NCBI GenBank assembly: GCA_905236965.1
Contig: CAJOQR010000134.1
Span: 1-42,247 of the forward strand
Length of the DNA: 42,247 nt
From: an uncultured Acholeplasmatales bacterium
Lineage (GTDB): Bacteria > Bacillota_I > Bacilli_A > Acholeplasmatales > Anaeroplasmataceae
Direction: 5' to 3'
Each line of letters opens with the position of its first letter. Position 1 is the first letter of the stretch. Positions 1 to 6,616 of the stretch are shown piece by piece. Below the pieces are notes generated by a model, which saw nothing but the letters and a program-made list of their open reading frames with translations, did no database searches and had not been told where the DNA came from. Both the position numbers and the translations under genes were made by a program.

Positions 1-522
1 CGTGGTACTTTTATTGATATGCAATATTTAGAAGAAACTAGAGCTTTAATTCATTATTCAATTCCTTTATTAGAAATTGTTTATGATTTTTTTGATAAAT
101 TAAAAAGTTATACAAAAGGATATGCTTCATTTGATTATGAAATAGGTGATTATGAGACTTCTAAATTAGTAAAAATGGATATTATGTTAAATGGTGAAGT
201 TGTAGATGCCCTATCTACAATTGTTCATAAAGATTTTGCATATGATAGAGGTAGAATTTTAGTTGAAAAATTAAAAGAAATAATTCCAAGACATTTATTT
301 GAAATACCTGTTCAAGCTGTAATTAATCATAAAGTTATCGCAAGATCTGATATAAAAGCATTAAGAAAAGATGTTTTAGCTAAATGTTATGGTGGAGATA
401 TTTCAAGAAAGAAAAAATTATTAGAAAAGCAAAAAGAAGGAAAGAAAAAAATGAAATCTATTGGTTCAGTTGATGTGCCTCAAGAAGCTTTTTTAGCAAT
501 TTTATCAACAGATGAAAATTAA
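1..522 (+). CDS. lepA: Elongation factor 4 (LepA), C-terminal part, cut by window start
   Basis: This is the last 173 codons of the ribosome-associated GTPase LepA/EF4, which back-translocates or remodels stalled ribosomes. The reading frame is open from base 1, so the gene begins outside the window and the GTPase domain is not seen. What remains is the EF-G-like domain V followed by the LepA-specific C-terminal domain, recognised by the stretch [20 protein letters not shown] and the ending [13 protein letters not shown], both near invariant in the family. It ends with TAA. A new promoter follows at 531-559, so the next gene is probably not dependent on it. Identity is secure; only the missing N-terminus limits the call. 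Confidence 0.96.
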   Translation, partial: RGTFIDMQYLEETRALIHYSIPLLEIVYDFFDKLKSYTKGYASFDYEIGDYETSKLVKMDIMLNGEVVDALSTIVHKDFAYDRGRILVEKLKEIIPRHLFEIPVQAVINHKVIARSDIKALRKDVLAKCYGGDISRKKKLLEKQKEGKKKMKSIGSVDVPQEAFLAILSTDEN

Positions 523-530
523 AATTATAA

Positions 531-559
531 TTGAATTAAAATAAAGAAATGATTATAAT
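531..559 (+). promoter_or_regulatory. SigA-type promoter for the HIT gene
   Basis: TTGAAT (531-536), 17-base spacer, TATAAT (554-559). It lies 21 bases before the start codon, with a Shine-Dalgarno AAAGGAG in between. Confidence 0.65.
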
Positions 560-580
560 TTAAAAAAAGGAGAAATAAAA

Positions 581-1006
581 ATGAAAAAAGATAATTGCCC
601 ATACTGTCAACAAAAAGAATTTTTAGCTAAATTCGGTTATTTAGCATTTGAAACAGAAACAAGTGAAGTAATAGTATTTAAAGATCAAACTCATAAAGGA
701 AGAGCCATTGTAGCTTATAAAAAAGATCATATAGCAGAAATTCAAGATTTATCTGATGAAGAAAGAAATGCATTTATAAAGGATGTATCTGATGTAGCAA
801 AAGCAATTCAAAAAGCATATAATCCAGATAGAATTAATTATGGTGCATATGGTGATACATTAGGACACCTTCATTTTCATATTTGTCCAAAATATAAAGA
901 TGAATTTGAATGGGGTGGAACATTCCAAATGAATACAGGAAATCTATCAAATGATGAAGTTTGTGAAGAAGTTGCAAAAAATATAAAAAAGAATTATAAA
1001 TTTTAA
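581..1006 (+). CDS. HIT family (histidine triad) nucleotide-binding protein
   Basis: A 141-residue protein of the histidine triad superfamily, small cytosolic nucleotide hydrolases or transferases acting on nucleoside phosphoramidates and dinucleoside polyphosphates. The hallmark HxHxHxx motif is present near residue 107 as HLHFHICPK. The N-terminus has a CPYC pair (residues 6-9), seen in HIT proteins that bind zinc. An AAAGGAGA ribosome site sits 7-8 bases before the ATG. It has its own promoter and is closed by a hairpin terminator at 1013-1035, so it is monocistronic. The natural substrate cannot be told from sequence. Confidence 0.88.
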   Translation: MKKDNCPYCQQKEFLAKFGYLAFETETSEVIVFKDQTHKGRAIVAYKKDHIAEIQDLSDEERNAFIKDVSDVAKAIQKAYNPDRINYGAYGDTLGHLHFHICPKYKDEFEWGGTFQMNTGNLSNDEVCEEVAKNIKKNYKF

Positions 1007-1012
1007 ATTAAT

Positions 1013-1035
1013 AAAACGGCAAATGCCGTTTTTAT
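1013..1035 (+). terminator. Rho-independent terminator after HIT gene
   Basis: Stem AAAACGGC (1013-1020), loop AAAT, GCCGTTTT (1025-1032), then a T run. Confidence 0.8.
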
Positions 1036-1088
1036 TATAATTATAAAAATTAAATTAAATTAAAAATTATAAATAAAAGTGTTTATAA

Positions 1089-1117
1089 TTGAAATACAAA
1101 TGTATTTGTGATAAAAT
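1089..1117 (+). promoter_or_regulatory. Promoter of hom with a dyad in the spacer
   Basis: TTGAAA (1089-1094), 17-base spacer, TAAAAT (1112-1117). The spacer contains the perfect inverted repeat ACAAAT-GT-ATTTGT (1096-1109), which occupies the position where a repressor would block RNA polymerase. The dyad may be an operator; nothing else identifies the factor. Confidence 0.55.
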
Positions 1118-1150
1118 CGAAATGTATTTTTTAAGAGAGGTTATTTAAAA

Positions 1151-2239
1151 ATGAAATTAGGATTATTTGGATATGGAAATATAGGAAGAGGAGTATATAA
1201 AGTTGCTCAAAATTTAGATATAAGCTATGATTGTGTTATTAAAAAAGTATTTGATTTACCAATTAAAAAAGATGAATTAAAAGATAAATTAGTTACAAAT
1301 ATTGATGACATAATTAATGATCCTGAAATAGGTGCTGTAGTAGAAGTATTGGGTGGTCATGATTTACCATATGAAGTAATTACAAGATGTCTAAAAGCAG
1401 GTAAAAGCGTTGTAACAGCAAATAAAGAAGTTGTTTCAATGCATTTAGAAGAATTTATTAATTTAGCTCATTTAAATAATTGTTCATTTTGCTTCGAAGC
1501 ATCAGCAGGCGGTGGTATTCCTGTTTTAAGACCTTTAATAGATAATATTAAAGTAAATGAAGTAAATAATATTTTTGGTATTTTAAATGGTACAACAAAT
1601 TATATTTTAACAAAAATGGATGAAGAAGATTTAAGCTTTGATGAAGCTTTAAAATTAGCTCAACAAAATGGATTTGCAGAAGCAAATCCTACAGCTGATT
1701 TAGAAGGATTAGATATTGTAAGAAAAATTAATATAATATCTTCTATAGCTTTTAAAGGTAATATAAATAATAATGATATATATCATTATGGTATAACAAA
1801 TGTTACAAAAGAAATTTTAAATCATATAAAAGAATTAGGATATGTTTTAAAATTTGTTGCATCATCAAAAAGAATAGAAAATGATGTAATTATAAGAGTA
1901 GAACCAACAATTGTAAGACCAAATCATCCTTTTGCAACAATTAAAGATGAATTTAATGCAATATTATTTAATGGTTCAACTAATGGTGATTTATTATTTT
2001 ATGGAAAAGGTGCAGGTCCTCTTCCTACAGCAACAGCTATTATTTCAGATGTAATTTCAATTTTAGAAAATAGAAGCTATATTCATTTTAAAAATGAAAG
2101 AAAACTCATTGTTAATAAAAATATTAAAAATGAATATAAATATTATATTGTTGATGAATTTAATAACGGTAAATTCATTGATTCACCTGATGATTCAACA
2201 CTATTATCAGCAAAATTTTATGCAAGAGTTTTAGATTAA
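1151..2239 (+). CDS. hom: Homoserine dehydrogenase, short form without ACT domain
   Basis: Catalyses NAD(P)H-dependent reduction of aspartate semialdehyde to homoserine, the branch point to methionine and threonine. The N-terminal Rossmann motif is GYGNIGRGV (residues 7-15), followed by VVTANKEVVS, the catalytic-domain signature GGGIPVLRPL and the DLEGLDIVRKINII segment carrying the conserved Asp/Lys pair. At 362 residues it is shorter than the roughly 430-residue enzymes that end in an ACT regulatory domain; about 45 residues follow the catalytic domain and do not look like ACT. Loss of threonine feedback is therefore likely (inference). Single gene between terminators. Its product would feed metA/metY at 4216-6421. 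Confidence 0.93.
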   Translation: MKLGLFGYGNIGRGVYKVAQNLDISYDCVIKKVFDLPIKKDELKDKLVTNIDDIINDPEIGAVVEVLGGHDLPYEVITRCLKAGKSVVTANKEVVSMHLEEFINLAHLNNCSFCFEASAGGGIPVLRPLIDNIKVNEVNNIFGILNGTTNYILTKMDEEDLSFDEALKLAQQNGFAEANPTADLEGLDIVRKINIISSIAFKGNINNNDIYHYGITNVTKEILNHIKELGYVLKFVASSKRIENDVIIRVEPTIVRPNHPFATIKDEFNAILFNGSTNGDLLFYGKGAGPLPTATAIISDVISILENRSYIHFKNERKLIVNKNIKNEYKYYIVDEFNNGKFIDSPDDSTLLSAKFYARVLD

Positions 2240-2247
2240 TAAAATAT

Positions 2248-2286
2248 AAAAGATAGTCATTTCTATTTAATGACTATCTTTTTTTA
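2248..2286 (+). terminator. Strong terminator after hom
   Basis: 14-bp stem: AAAAGATAGTCATT (2248-2261) pairs with AATGACTATCTTTT (2269-2282), loop of 7, then Ts. Confidence 0.88.
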
Positions 2287-2346
2287 AAAAATTTGCTTTT
2301 TTAAATAAAATAATATATTCAATTTAAAAAAAAGATTATGTTTAAA

Positions 2347-2374
2347 TTGAAAATATTAAAATATGTTGTATAAT
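2347..2374 (+). promoter_or_regulatory. Promoter of the riboswitch-thiT transcript
   Basis: TTGAAA (2347-2352), 16-base spacer, TATAAT (2369-2374), just before the start of the TPP aptamer. Confidence 0.6.
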
Positions 2375-2381
2375 AAAAATG

Positions 2382-2471
2382 TCATATTAAGGGGAGCCAA
2401 AAATGGCTGAGAGGAATAAGATTCGACCCTTTAACCTGATCTAGGTAATGCTAGCGTAGGAACTAATGTGA
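2382..2471 (+). ncRNA. TPP (thiamine pyrophosphate) riboswitch aptamer
   Basis: Conserved THI-element blocks are present in order: GGGGAGCC, GGCTGAGA, ACCCTTTAACCTGATCTAGG, TAATGCTAGCGTAGGAA. A P1 stem forms between TCATATTA (2382-2389) and TAATGTGA (2464-2471). Downstream there is a terminator hairpin at 2507-2531. This predicts transcription shut-off of thiT when thiamine pyrophosphate is plentiful. Confidence 0.97.
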
Positions 2472-2506
2472 AAATAATATAATATTTCTTTTAGTTTAAT
2501 ATGCAC

Positions 2507-2531
2507 ATGTCCTAGTTGGACATTTTTTTAT
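2507..2531 (+). terminator. Riboswitch-controlled terminator hairpin
   Basis: ATGTCC (2507-2512), loop TAGTT, GGACAT (2518-2523), then seven Ts. Its 5' side overlaps sequence that can pair with the 3' strand of riboswitch P1, giving a simple terminator/antiterminator switch. Confidence 0.85.
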
Positions 2532-2549
2532 TTATAAGGAGGAATTAAA

Positions 2550-3209
2550 ATGGAGAAGAAATTCTCAACAAAGGTTTTAGCTGAAATTGCCATCTTTGCG
2601 GCTATTGCCTTCGCACTAGATTTTTTACAAGGTGGAATATGGAGAGGAGTTTGGACCTCAGGTGGATCAATAGGATTAGCAATGGTACCAATTTTTATTA
2701 TTGCATATAGAAGAGGATTATTACCAGGAATTTTATGTGGTCTAATTGTTAGTATAATTCAAATGTTAGGTGGAGTTTATGCAATTAATGGTTCTTCATT
2801 TGAATCAACATTTATGCAAGCAATGGGACCTTTTTTCCAAATTTTACTTGATTATGTATTAGCTTATACTTTAGTTGGTATTGCAGGAGCTTTTTCTGGT
2901 TTATTTAAAAAACAAAAAAATTTTAAAGCACAAATGCTATGGTTAATTATCGGATGTGTTATTGCAGGATTATTAAAATATTTTTGTCATGTATTAGCTG
3001 GCGGTCTATTTTGGCTAAATATGGGTGGTTCTTTTGCAGGAATAAATGATTCTAGCTGGTTATATTCTTTTATATATAATGGAACATTTATGATACCTAA
3101 TATTATTATTTGCACTATAACAATGATTTTAATTAACAAAATTAATCCAGCAATTTTAAATATTGATTATGAAAATAAAGAAGAAAAGGAGGAAGATACA
3201 AATGAATAA
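2550..3209 (+). CDS. thiT: Thiamine transporter ThiT, ECF S-component
   Basis: Membrane substrate-binding subunit that captures thiamine and hands it to the shared energy-coupling module (EcfA1/A2/T), whose genes are not in this window. The 219-residue protein is hydrophobic with about six membrane segments. The ThiT-like region is visible as GGIWRGVWTSGG followed by GLAMVPIFIIAYRRG near residues 28-57, with the tryptophans and charged loop typical of the YuaJ/ThiT family. The upstream TPP riboswitch gives independent support. The ATG is preceded by AAGGAGGAA. Its last bases overlap the start of the next gene (ATG at 3202), which is preceded by GGAGG inside thiT, so the two are translationally coupled. 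Confidence 0.95.
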   Translation: MEKKFSTKVLAEIAIFAAIAFALDFLQGGIWRGVWTSGGSIGLAMVPIFIIAYRRGLLPGILCGLIVSIIQMLGGVYAINGSSFESTFMQAMGPFFQILLDYVLAYTLVGIAGAFSGLFKKQKNFKAQMLWLIIGCVIAGLLKYFCHVLAGGLFWLNMGGSFAGINDSSWLYSFIYNGTFMIPNIIICTITMILINKINPAILNIDYENKEEKEEDTNE

Positions 3210-3633
3210 TAAAAATTATAATTTAATTTCTAAAATCAGTTTTGTATGTTTTTCTTCATTGTTATTGATATTTTCATTAGTTTTATATGCTTTAAGTTTT
3301 GAAGTATATAATGATGGATTTGGAATAGATTTTAGTACAAACGAGGATTTATTAGTTGGTCTTTTAGTTTCAATAATTATTTTTATTTATTCATTAATTA
3401 AATTAATTTCTAAAAAAGAAGAAATATATATAATAAATTCCAAAAATATAAGTATTACAATTTCAAGTTTTATTATAAGTTTTTATTCTTTTGGTAAATT
3501 TTTTAAATATTTAGCTAAAAAAGGTTCAAATTTTATTTATGTAGATTATCAAGTATATTTATATTTAGGATTTATTTGTTTAGCTTTAGCAATTTATACA
3601 ATATTTAAATATTTAAATGATAATAAAAAATAA
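3202..3633 (+). CDS. Small membrane protein of unknown function coupled to thiT
   Basis: A 143-residue protein I do not recognise. It has four likely membrane helices (about residues 12-32, 46-66, 82-100 and 116-134) separated by short polar loops, and a Lys/Asn-rich tail. An earlier in-frame ATG exists at 3163 inside thiT, but the start at 3202 has an ideal AAGGAGG ribosome site and overlaps the thiT stop by 8 bases. It therefore sits on the same TPP-controlled transcript, so a role in thiamine or precursor uptake or in the membrane around the ECF transporter is possible, but that rests on position alone. A strong terminator follows. Confidence 0.7.
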   Translation: MNNKNYNLISKISFVCFSSLLLIFSLVLYALSFEVYNDGFGIDFSTNEDLLVGLLVSIIIFIYSLIKLISKKEEIYIINSKNISITISSFIISFYSFGKFFKYLAKKGSNFIYVDYQVYLYLGFICLALAIYTIFKYLNDNKK

Positions 3634-3639
3634 ATAATA

Positions 3640-3671
3640 AAAAAGCTTATAAAGGTTTATAAGCTTTTTTA
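3640..3671 (+). terminator. Terminator of the thiT operon
   Basis: Long inverted repeat: AAAAAGCTTATAAA (3640-3653) against TTTATAAGCTTTTT (3656-3669). Confidence 0.85.
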
Positions 3672-3703
3672 TTTCATTTAGTATAATTATATATTTTAAA
3701 TAT

Positions 3704-3729
3704 AAAAATGCCTTAAAAAGGCATTTTTT
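3704..3729 (-). terminator. Terminator for the minus gene at 3740-4081
   Basis: AAAAATGCC(TT) 3704-3714 pairs with (AA)GGCATTTTT 3718-3728; symmetrical, so it could also act on + strand transcripts. Confidence 0.7.
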
Positions 3730-3739
3730 AATAATATAA

Positions 3740-4081
3740 TTAAAAATCAAGCTTCATTAAGCTATCTATTTTTTGCATCATTTGAATAAAATCAAAATTA
3801 TCAATTCTAAATCCATAAAATTTATGGAATCCTTTTTTGATTTCTTTTCCATCATTAATTAAAGGATAAATATAATTTGAATAATATTTCATTAAATTGT
3901 TAGATTTAGAAGTTGTTGTTTCATAAGCTAAAATTGAATCACATTTTTCTTTTAATTTAGGCCAATTCTTTAAATCAACTACTTTGTATTCTTTCATTGT
4001 TCCTTCTTCATAAATTGTGTTTAATTTATAAAGCTCACCAGTTAAATTTTCAATCATATGATTATAAAATTGATCTACCAT
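3740..4081 (-). CDS. Hypothetical protein, 113 residues, downstream of metA
   Basis: I do not recognise this protein. The open frame runs back to 4153, but the ATG at 4081 fits best: it gives a soluble, mixed-charge protein beginning MVDQFYNHMIENL and is preceded by AAAGGATGG. The upstream extension (LIIYFFIIKW) looks like translated spacer. Content is rich in Tyr, Lys, Asn and Asp, with a cluster of lysines near the middle and the ending MMQKIDSLMKLDF. No signal peptide or membrane segment remains with this start. It lies between a terminator after metA (4191-4217) and its own terminator (3704-3729), so it is probably transcribed separately. Existence is likely, function unknown. Confidence 0.5.
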   Translation of the reverse strand: MVDQFYNHMIENLTGELYKLNTIYEEGTMKEYKVVDLKNWPKLKEKCDSILAYETTTSKSNNLMKYYSNYIYPLINDGKEIKKGFHKFYGFRIDNFDFIQMMQKIDSLMKLDF

Positions 4082-4190
4082 AAATAATATACCATCCTTT
4101 TCTTTTTTTAAATACATTACCCATTTTATAATAAAAAAATATATAATCAACATGAAAACGTTTCATAAAATTAAATAATTTTAAAACGAA

Positions 4191-4217
4191 AAAAAATGCA
4201 TAAAATATGCATTTTTT
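4191..4217 (-). terminator. Terminator overlapping the metA stop
   Basis: AAAAAATGCATA (4191-4202), loop AAA, TATGCATTTTTT (4206-4217). The T tail is within the stem, so strength is moderate. Confidence 0.65.
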
Positions 4218-5145
4218 ATTCGTTTTTATATTTGATTTTTGGGTTTTTAAAATCAAAAGGAGTTATTTGATATACATAATAATTTAACCAATTATTATAT
4301 AAAATATTTGCTGTAGATCTCCATAAAACATCAACATCAGTTTTAGCAGAATTAAAATAATTAATAGGTTCTTTAATTTCTAAACCTAAAGATAAATCTC
4401 TTTCATATTCTGTTTTTAATGTATATTTATCATATTCTAAATGTCCTAATACAAATACTTGCTTATTATCTTTTGATTTTAACATTGTTACACCTAAATC
4501 ATCAGAATAAGCTAATGGGATTAATTCTTTACAATTTAATAATTCCTCTTCAGGATTATAAGTATGTCTTGATTGTGGAATATAAAATACATCATCTATT
4601 CCATTTAATAAAGTTTCAAACAAAACGGCTTTTTTATGCTTATATACCCCGAATATTTTTTCATTATTTTTCTTTTTTGAAATACCATAAAAATAATTTA
4701 AGGCAGCTTGAGCACCCCAACAAATAAACATTGTAGAAGTAACATGTGTTTTTGTAAATTCAAAAATTTCCTTTAATTCTTCCCAATAATCAACATCTTC
4801 AAATTTTAAATGTTCAACAGGAGCACCTGTAATAATCATTCCATCAAAATTTTCATTTTTAATTTTATCAAAAGTTGTATAAAATTTTTCTAAATGAGAT
4901 AAGCTTGTATTTTTTGATTCATGAGTTGAAGGAGAAATTAATGTTAAATTAATTTGTAATGGTGAATTAGCTAAAAGTCTACACAATTGAGTTTCGGTCT
5001 CTATTTTTGTTGGCATTAAATTTAAAATTAAAATATTTATAGGTCTTATATCTTGAGTATTCGCTCTAGCTTTGCTCATAACAAAGACATTTTCTTCTTT
5101 TAATTTATTATATGCAGGAATATCTTTTGGAATAACAATAGGCAT
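4216..5145 (-). CDS. metA: Homoserine O-acetyltransferase (MetA/HTS family)
   Basis: Acylates homoserine as the first committed step of methionine synthesis. The 309-residue length and N-terminus MPIVIPKDIPAYNKLKEENV are typical of the MetA family. Counting residues places the catalytic Cys at 142 (FICWGAQA) and His235 and Glu237 in LGHLEYD, matching the family numbering exactly. Residue 111, which selects the acyl donor, is Glu (GAPVEHLKFEDVDYW). In characterised enzymes Glu111 marks acetyl-CoA use and Gly marks succinyl-CoA use, so the product should be O-acetylhomoserine despite frequent annotation as succinyltransferase. The adjacent O-acetylhomoserine sulfhydrylase gene ends one base before this start, which agrees with that choice and indicates one operon. 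Confidence 0.95.
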   Translation of the reverse strand: MPIVIPKDIPAYNKLKEENVFVMSKARANTQDIRPINILILNLMPTKIETETQLCRLLANSPLQINLTLISPSTHESKNTSLSHLEKFYTTFDKIKNENFDGMIITGAPVEHLKFEDVDYWEELKEIFEFTKTHVTSTMFICWGAQAALNYFYGISKKKNNEKIFGVYKHKKAVLFETLLNGIDDVFYIPQSRHTYNPEEELLNCKELIPLAYSDDLGVTMLKSKDNKQVFVLGHLEYDKYTLKTEYERDLSLGLEIKEPINYFNSAKTDVDVLWRSTANILYNNWLNYYVYQITPFDFKNPKIKYKNE

Positions 5146-5146
5146 T

Positions 5147-6421
5147 TTAAATCCTTTCTAAAGCCTGCTTAATATCTTCAATTAAATCTTCTTTATTCTC
5201 AATACCACATGATATTCTAATTAATCCAGCTGGGATACCAGCTTCTTTTAATTGCTCATCTGTTAATTGCCTATGAGTAGAAGTGGCAGGGTTTAAGCAA
5301 CAAGATCTTGCATCTGCAACATGTGTTTCGATTGCAATAAGTTTTAAAGATTTCATGAATGATTCAGCTTCAAATCTTCCACCTTTAATAACAAATGATA
5401 CAACTCCACATCCACCATTTGGAAGATATTTTTTAGCAAGCTTATAATATTTATCAGTTTTTAATCCAGGGTAATTAACACATAAAACTTTAGGATGATC
5501 ATTTAAAAATTCAGCAACTGCTTGACCATTTTCAACATGCTTAGGCATTCGAACATGTAATGATTCTAAACCTAAATTTAGCAAAAAAGCATTTTGAGGA
5601 GATTGAATTGAACCAAAATCTCTCATTAATTGAGCTGTACATTTAGTAATAAATGCACCTTCATTACCAAATTTAGTAGCATAAGTAATTCCATGATATG
5701 ATTCATCAGGTGTACATAGACCTGGAAATTTTTCTTTATGAGCCATCCAATCAAATTTACCAGAATCAACTATACAACCACCAACTGCTGCACCATGACC
5801 ATCCATATATTTAGTAGTAGAATGAGTTACAATATCAGCTCCCCATTCAATTGGTCTACAATTTATAGGTGTTGGGAAAGTATTATCAACTATTAATGGT
5901 ACACCATGCTTATGAGCTACTTTAGCAAATTTTTCTATATCTAAAACAGTTAAAGCAGGATTAGCGATTGTTTCACCAAATAAAGCTTTAGTATTTTCTT
6001 TAAATGCTTTATCTAACTCTTCTTCAGTTGCATCTGGTGAAACAAATGTTACATCAATACCCATTTTTTTCATTGTTACAGCAATTAAATTAAATGTACC
6101 TCCATAAATAGATGAAGAAGATACAATATGAGAACCACATTCACATATATTGAATAATGCAAAAAAATTGGCAGCTTGTCCTGATGATGTTAGCATAGCA
6201 GCTGTTCCACCTTCTAATGCTGCAATTTTTGCTGCAACATAATCATTTGTAGGATTTTGAAGTCTTGTATAAAAATATCCAGATGCTTCTAAATCAAACA
6301 ATTTTCCCATATCTTCGCTTGTATCATATTTAAAAGTAGTAGATTGGATAATTGGTATTTGTCTTGGTTCACCATTTTTTGGAGTATAACCAGCTAAAAT
6401 GCACTTTGTTTCTTTATTCAT
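5147..6421 (-). CDS. metY: O-acetylhomoserine sulfhydrylase (MetY)
   Basis: PLP enzyme of the Cys/Met metabolism family that makes homocysteine directly from O-acetylhomoserine and sulfide. The 424-residue length suits MetY, longer than the roughly 380-390-residue cystathionine synthases and lyases. Visible motifs are YTRLQNPTNDYVAAKIAALE, the cofactor-stacking SSSIYGGT, VDNTFPTP with the PLP-ring Asp, and THSTTKYMDGHG with the Schiff-base lysine. The C-terminus carries the substrate-binding RISCGIE. It is first in the metY-metA operon with a promoter at 6453-6481 and an AGGAG site before the ATG. No SAM riboswitch or T-box is visible in the short leader, which is unusual for Bacillota methionine genes. 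Confidence 0.95.
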   Translation of the reverse strand: MNKETKCILAGYTPKNGEPRQIPIIQSTTFKYDTSEDMGKLFDLEASGYFYTRLQNPTNDYVAAKIAALEGGTAAMLTSSGQAANFFALFNICECGSHIVSSSSIYGGTFNLIAVTMKKMGIDVTFVSPDATEEELDKAFKENTKALFGETIANPALTVLDIEKFAKVAHKHGVPLIVDNTFPTPINCRPIEWGADIVTHSTTKYMDGHGAAVGGCIVDSGKFDWMAHKEKFPGLCTPDESYHGITYATKFGNEGAFITKCTAQLMRDFGSIQSPQNAFLLNLGLESLHVRMPKHVENGQAVAEFLNDHPKVLCVNYPGLKTDKYYKLAKKYLPNGGCGVVSFVIKGGRFEAESFMKSLKLIAIETHVADARSCCLNPATSTHRQLTDEQLKEAGIPAGLIRISCGIENKEDLIEDIKQALERI

Positions 6422-6452
6422 TATAATAATCTCCTAAATAAAATTTAATATG

Positions 6453-6481
6453 ATTATATCATATTTTTTTATCAATAATAA
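6453..6481 (-). promoter_or_regulatory. Promoter of the metY-metA operon
   Basis: On the minus strand: TTATTA (6476-6481), 17-base spacer, TATAAT (6453-6458), about 30 bases before the metY ATG. Confidence 0.5.
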
Positions 6482-6556
6482 AGAAAAATATTTTTGTTAT
6501 ATGAAAAATTAATTAAAAATAAGAAAAAGTTGAATGAAACTAATATTTAATAATAT

Positions 6557-6567
6557 GGTTTACATAA
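6557..6567 (+). other. Isolated copy of the XerD-side arm of dif
   Basis: GGTTTACATAA is identical to the 11-base XerD-side arm of the dif-like site at 12203-12230, in the same orientation. The matching second arm is absent. It lies 50 bases before hemW-xerD. It also overlaps a possible -35 box (TTTACA). Confidence 0.35.
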
Positions 6568-6616
6568 CATTGTAATTAAATTTAAAATAAATTATAATTA
6601 TTAAGCGAGGTTAACT

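Noticed and set aside
4152-4165. Catabolite response element (cre)
   Set aside because: TGAAAACGTTTCAT matches the usual cre form in 12 of 14 positions, but it lies after the metA terminator with no clear carbon-control target. A weaker match is near 33246.
4062-4256. 64-residue frame between metA and the small gene
   Set aside because: It covers a terminator and spacer and overlaps both neighbours; rich in Phe/Lys as translated AT-rich spacer is.
4419-4727. Open frame opposite metA
   Set aside because: Antisense shadow of metA; hydrophobic low-complexity text with no family resemblance.
6422-6616. SAM riboswitch or T-box before metY
   Set aside because: The leader is about 30 bases and lacks the conserved T-box or S-box motifs.
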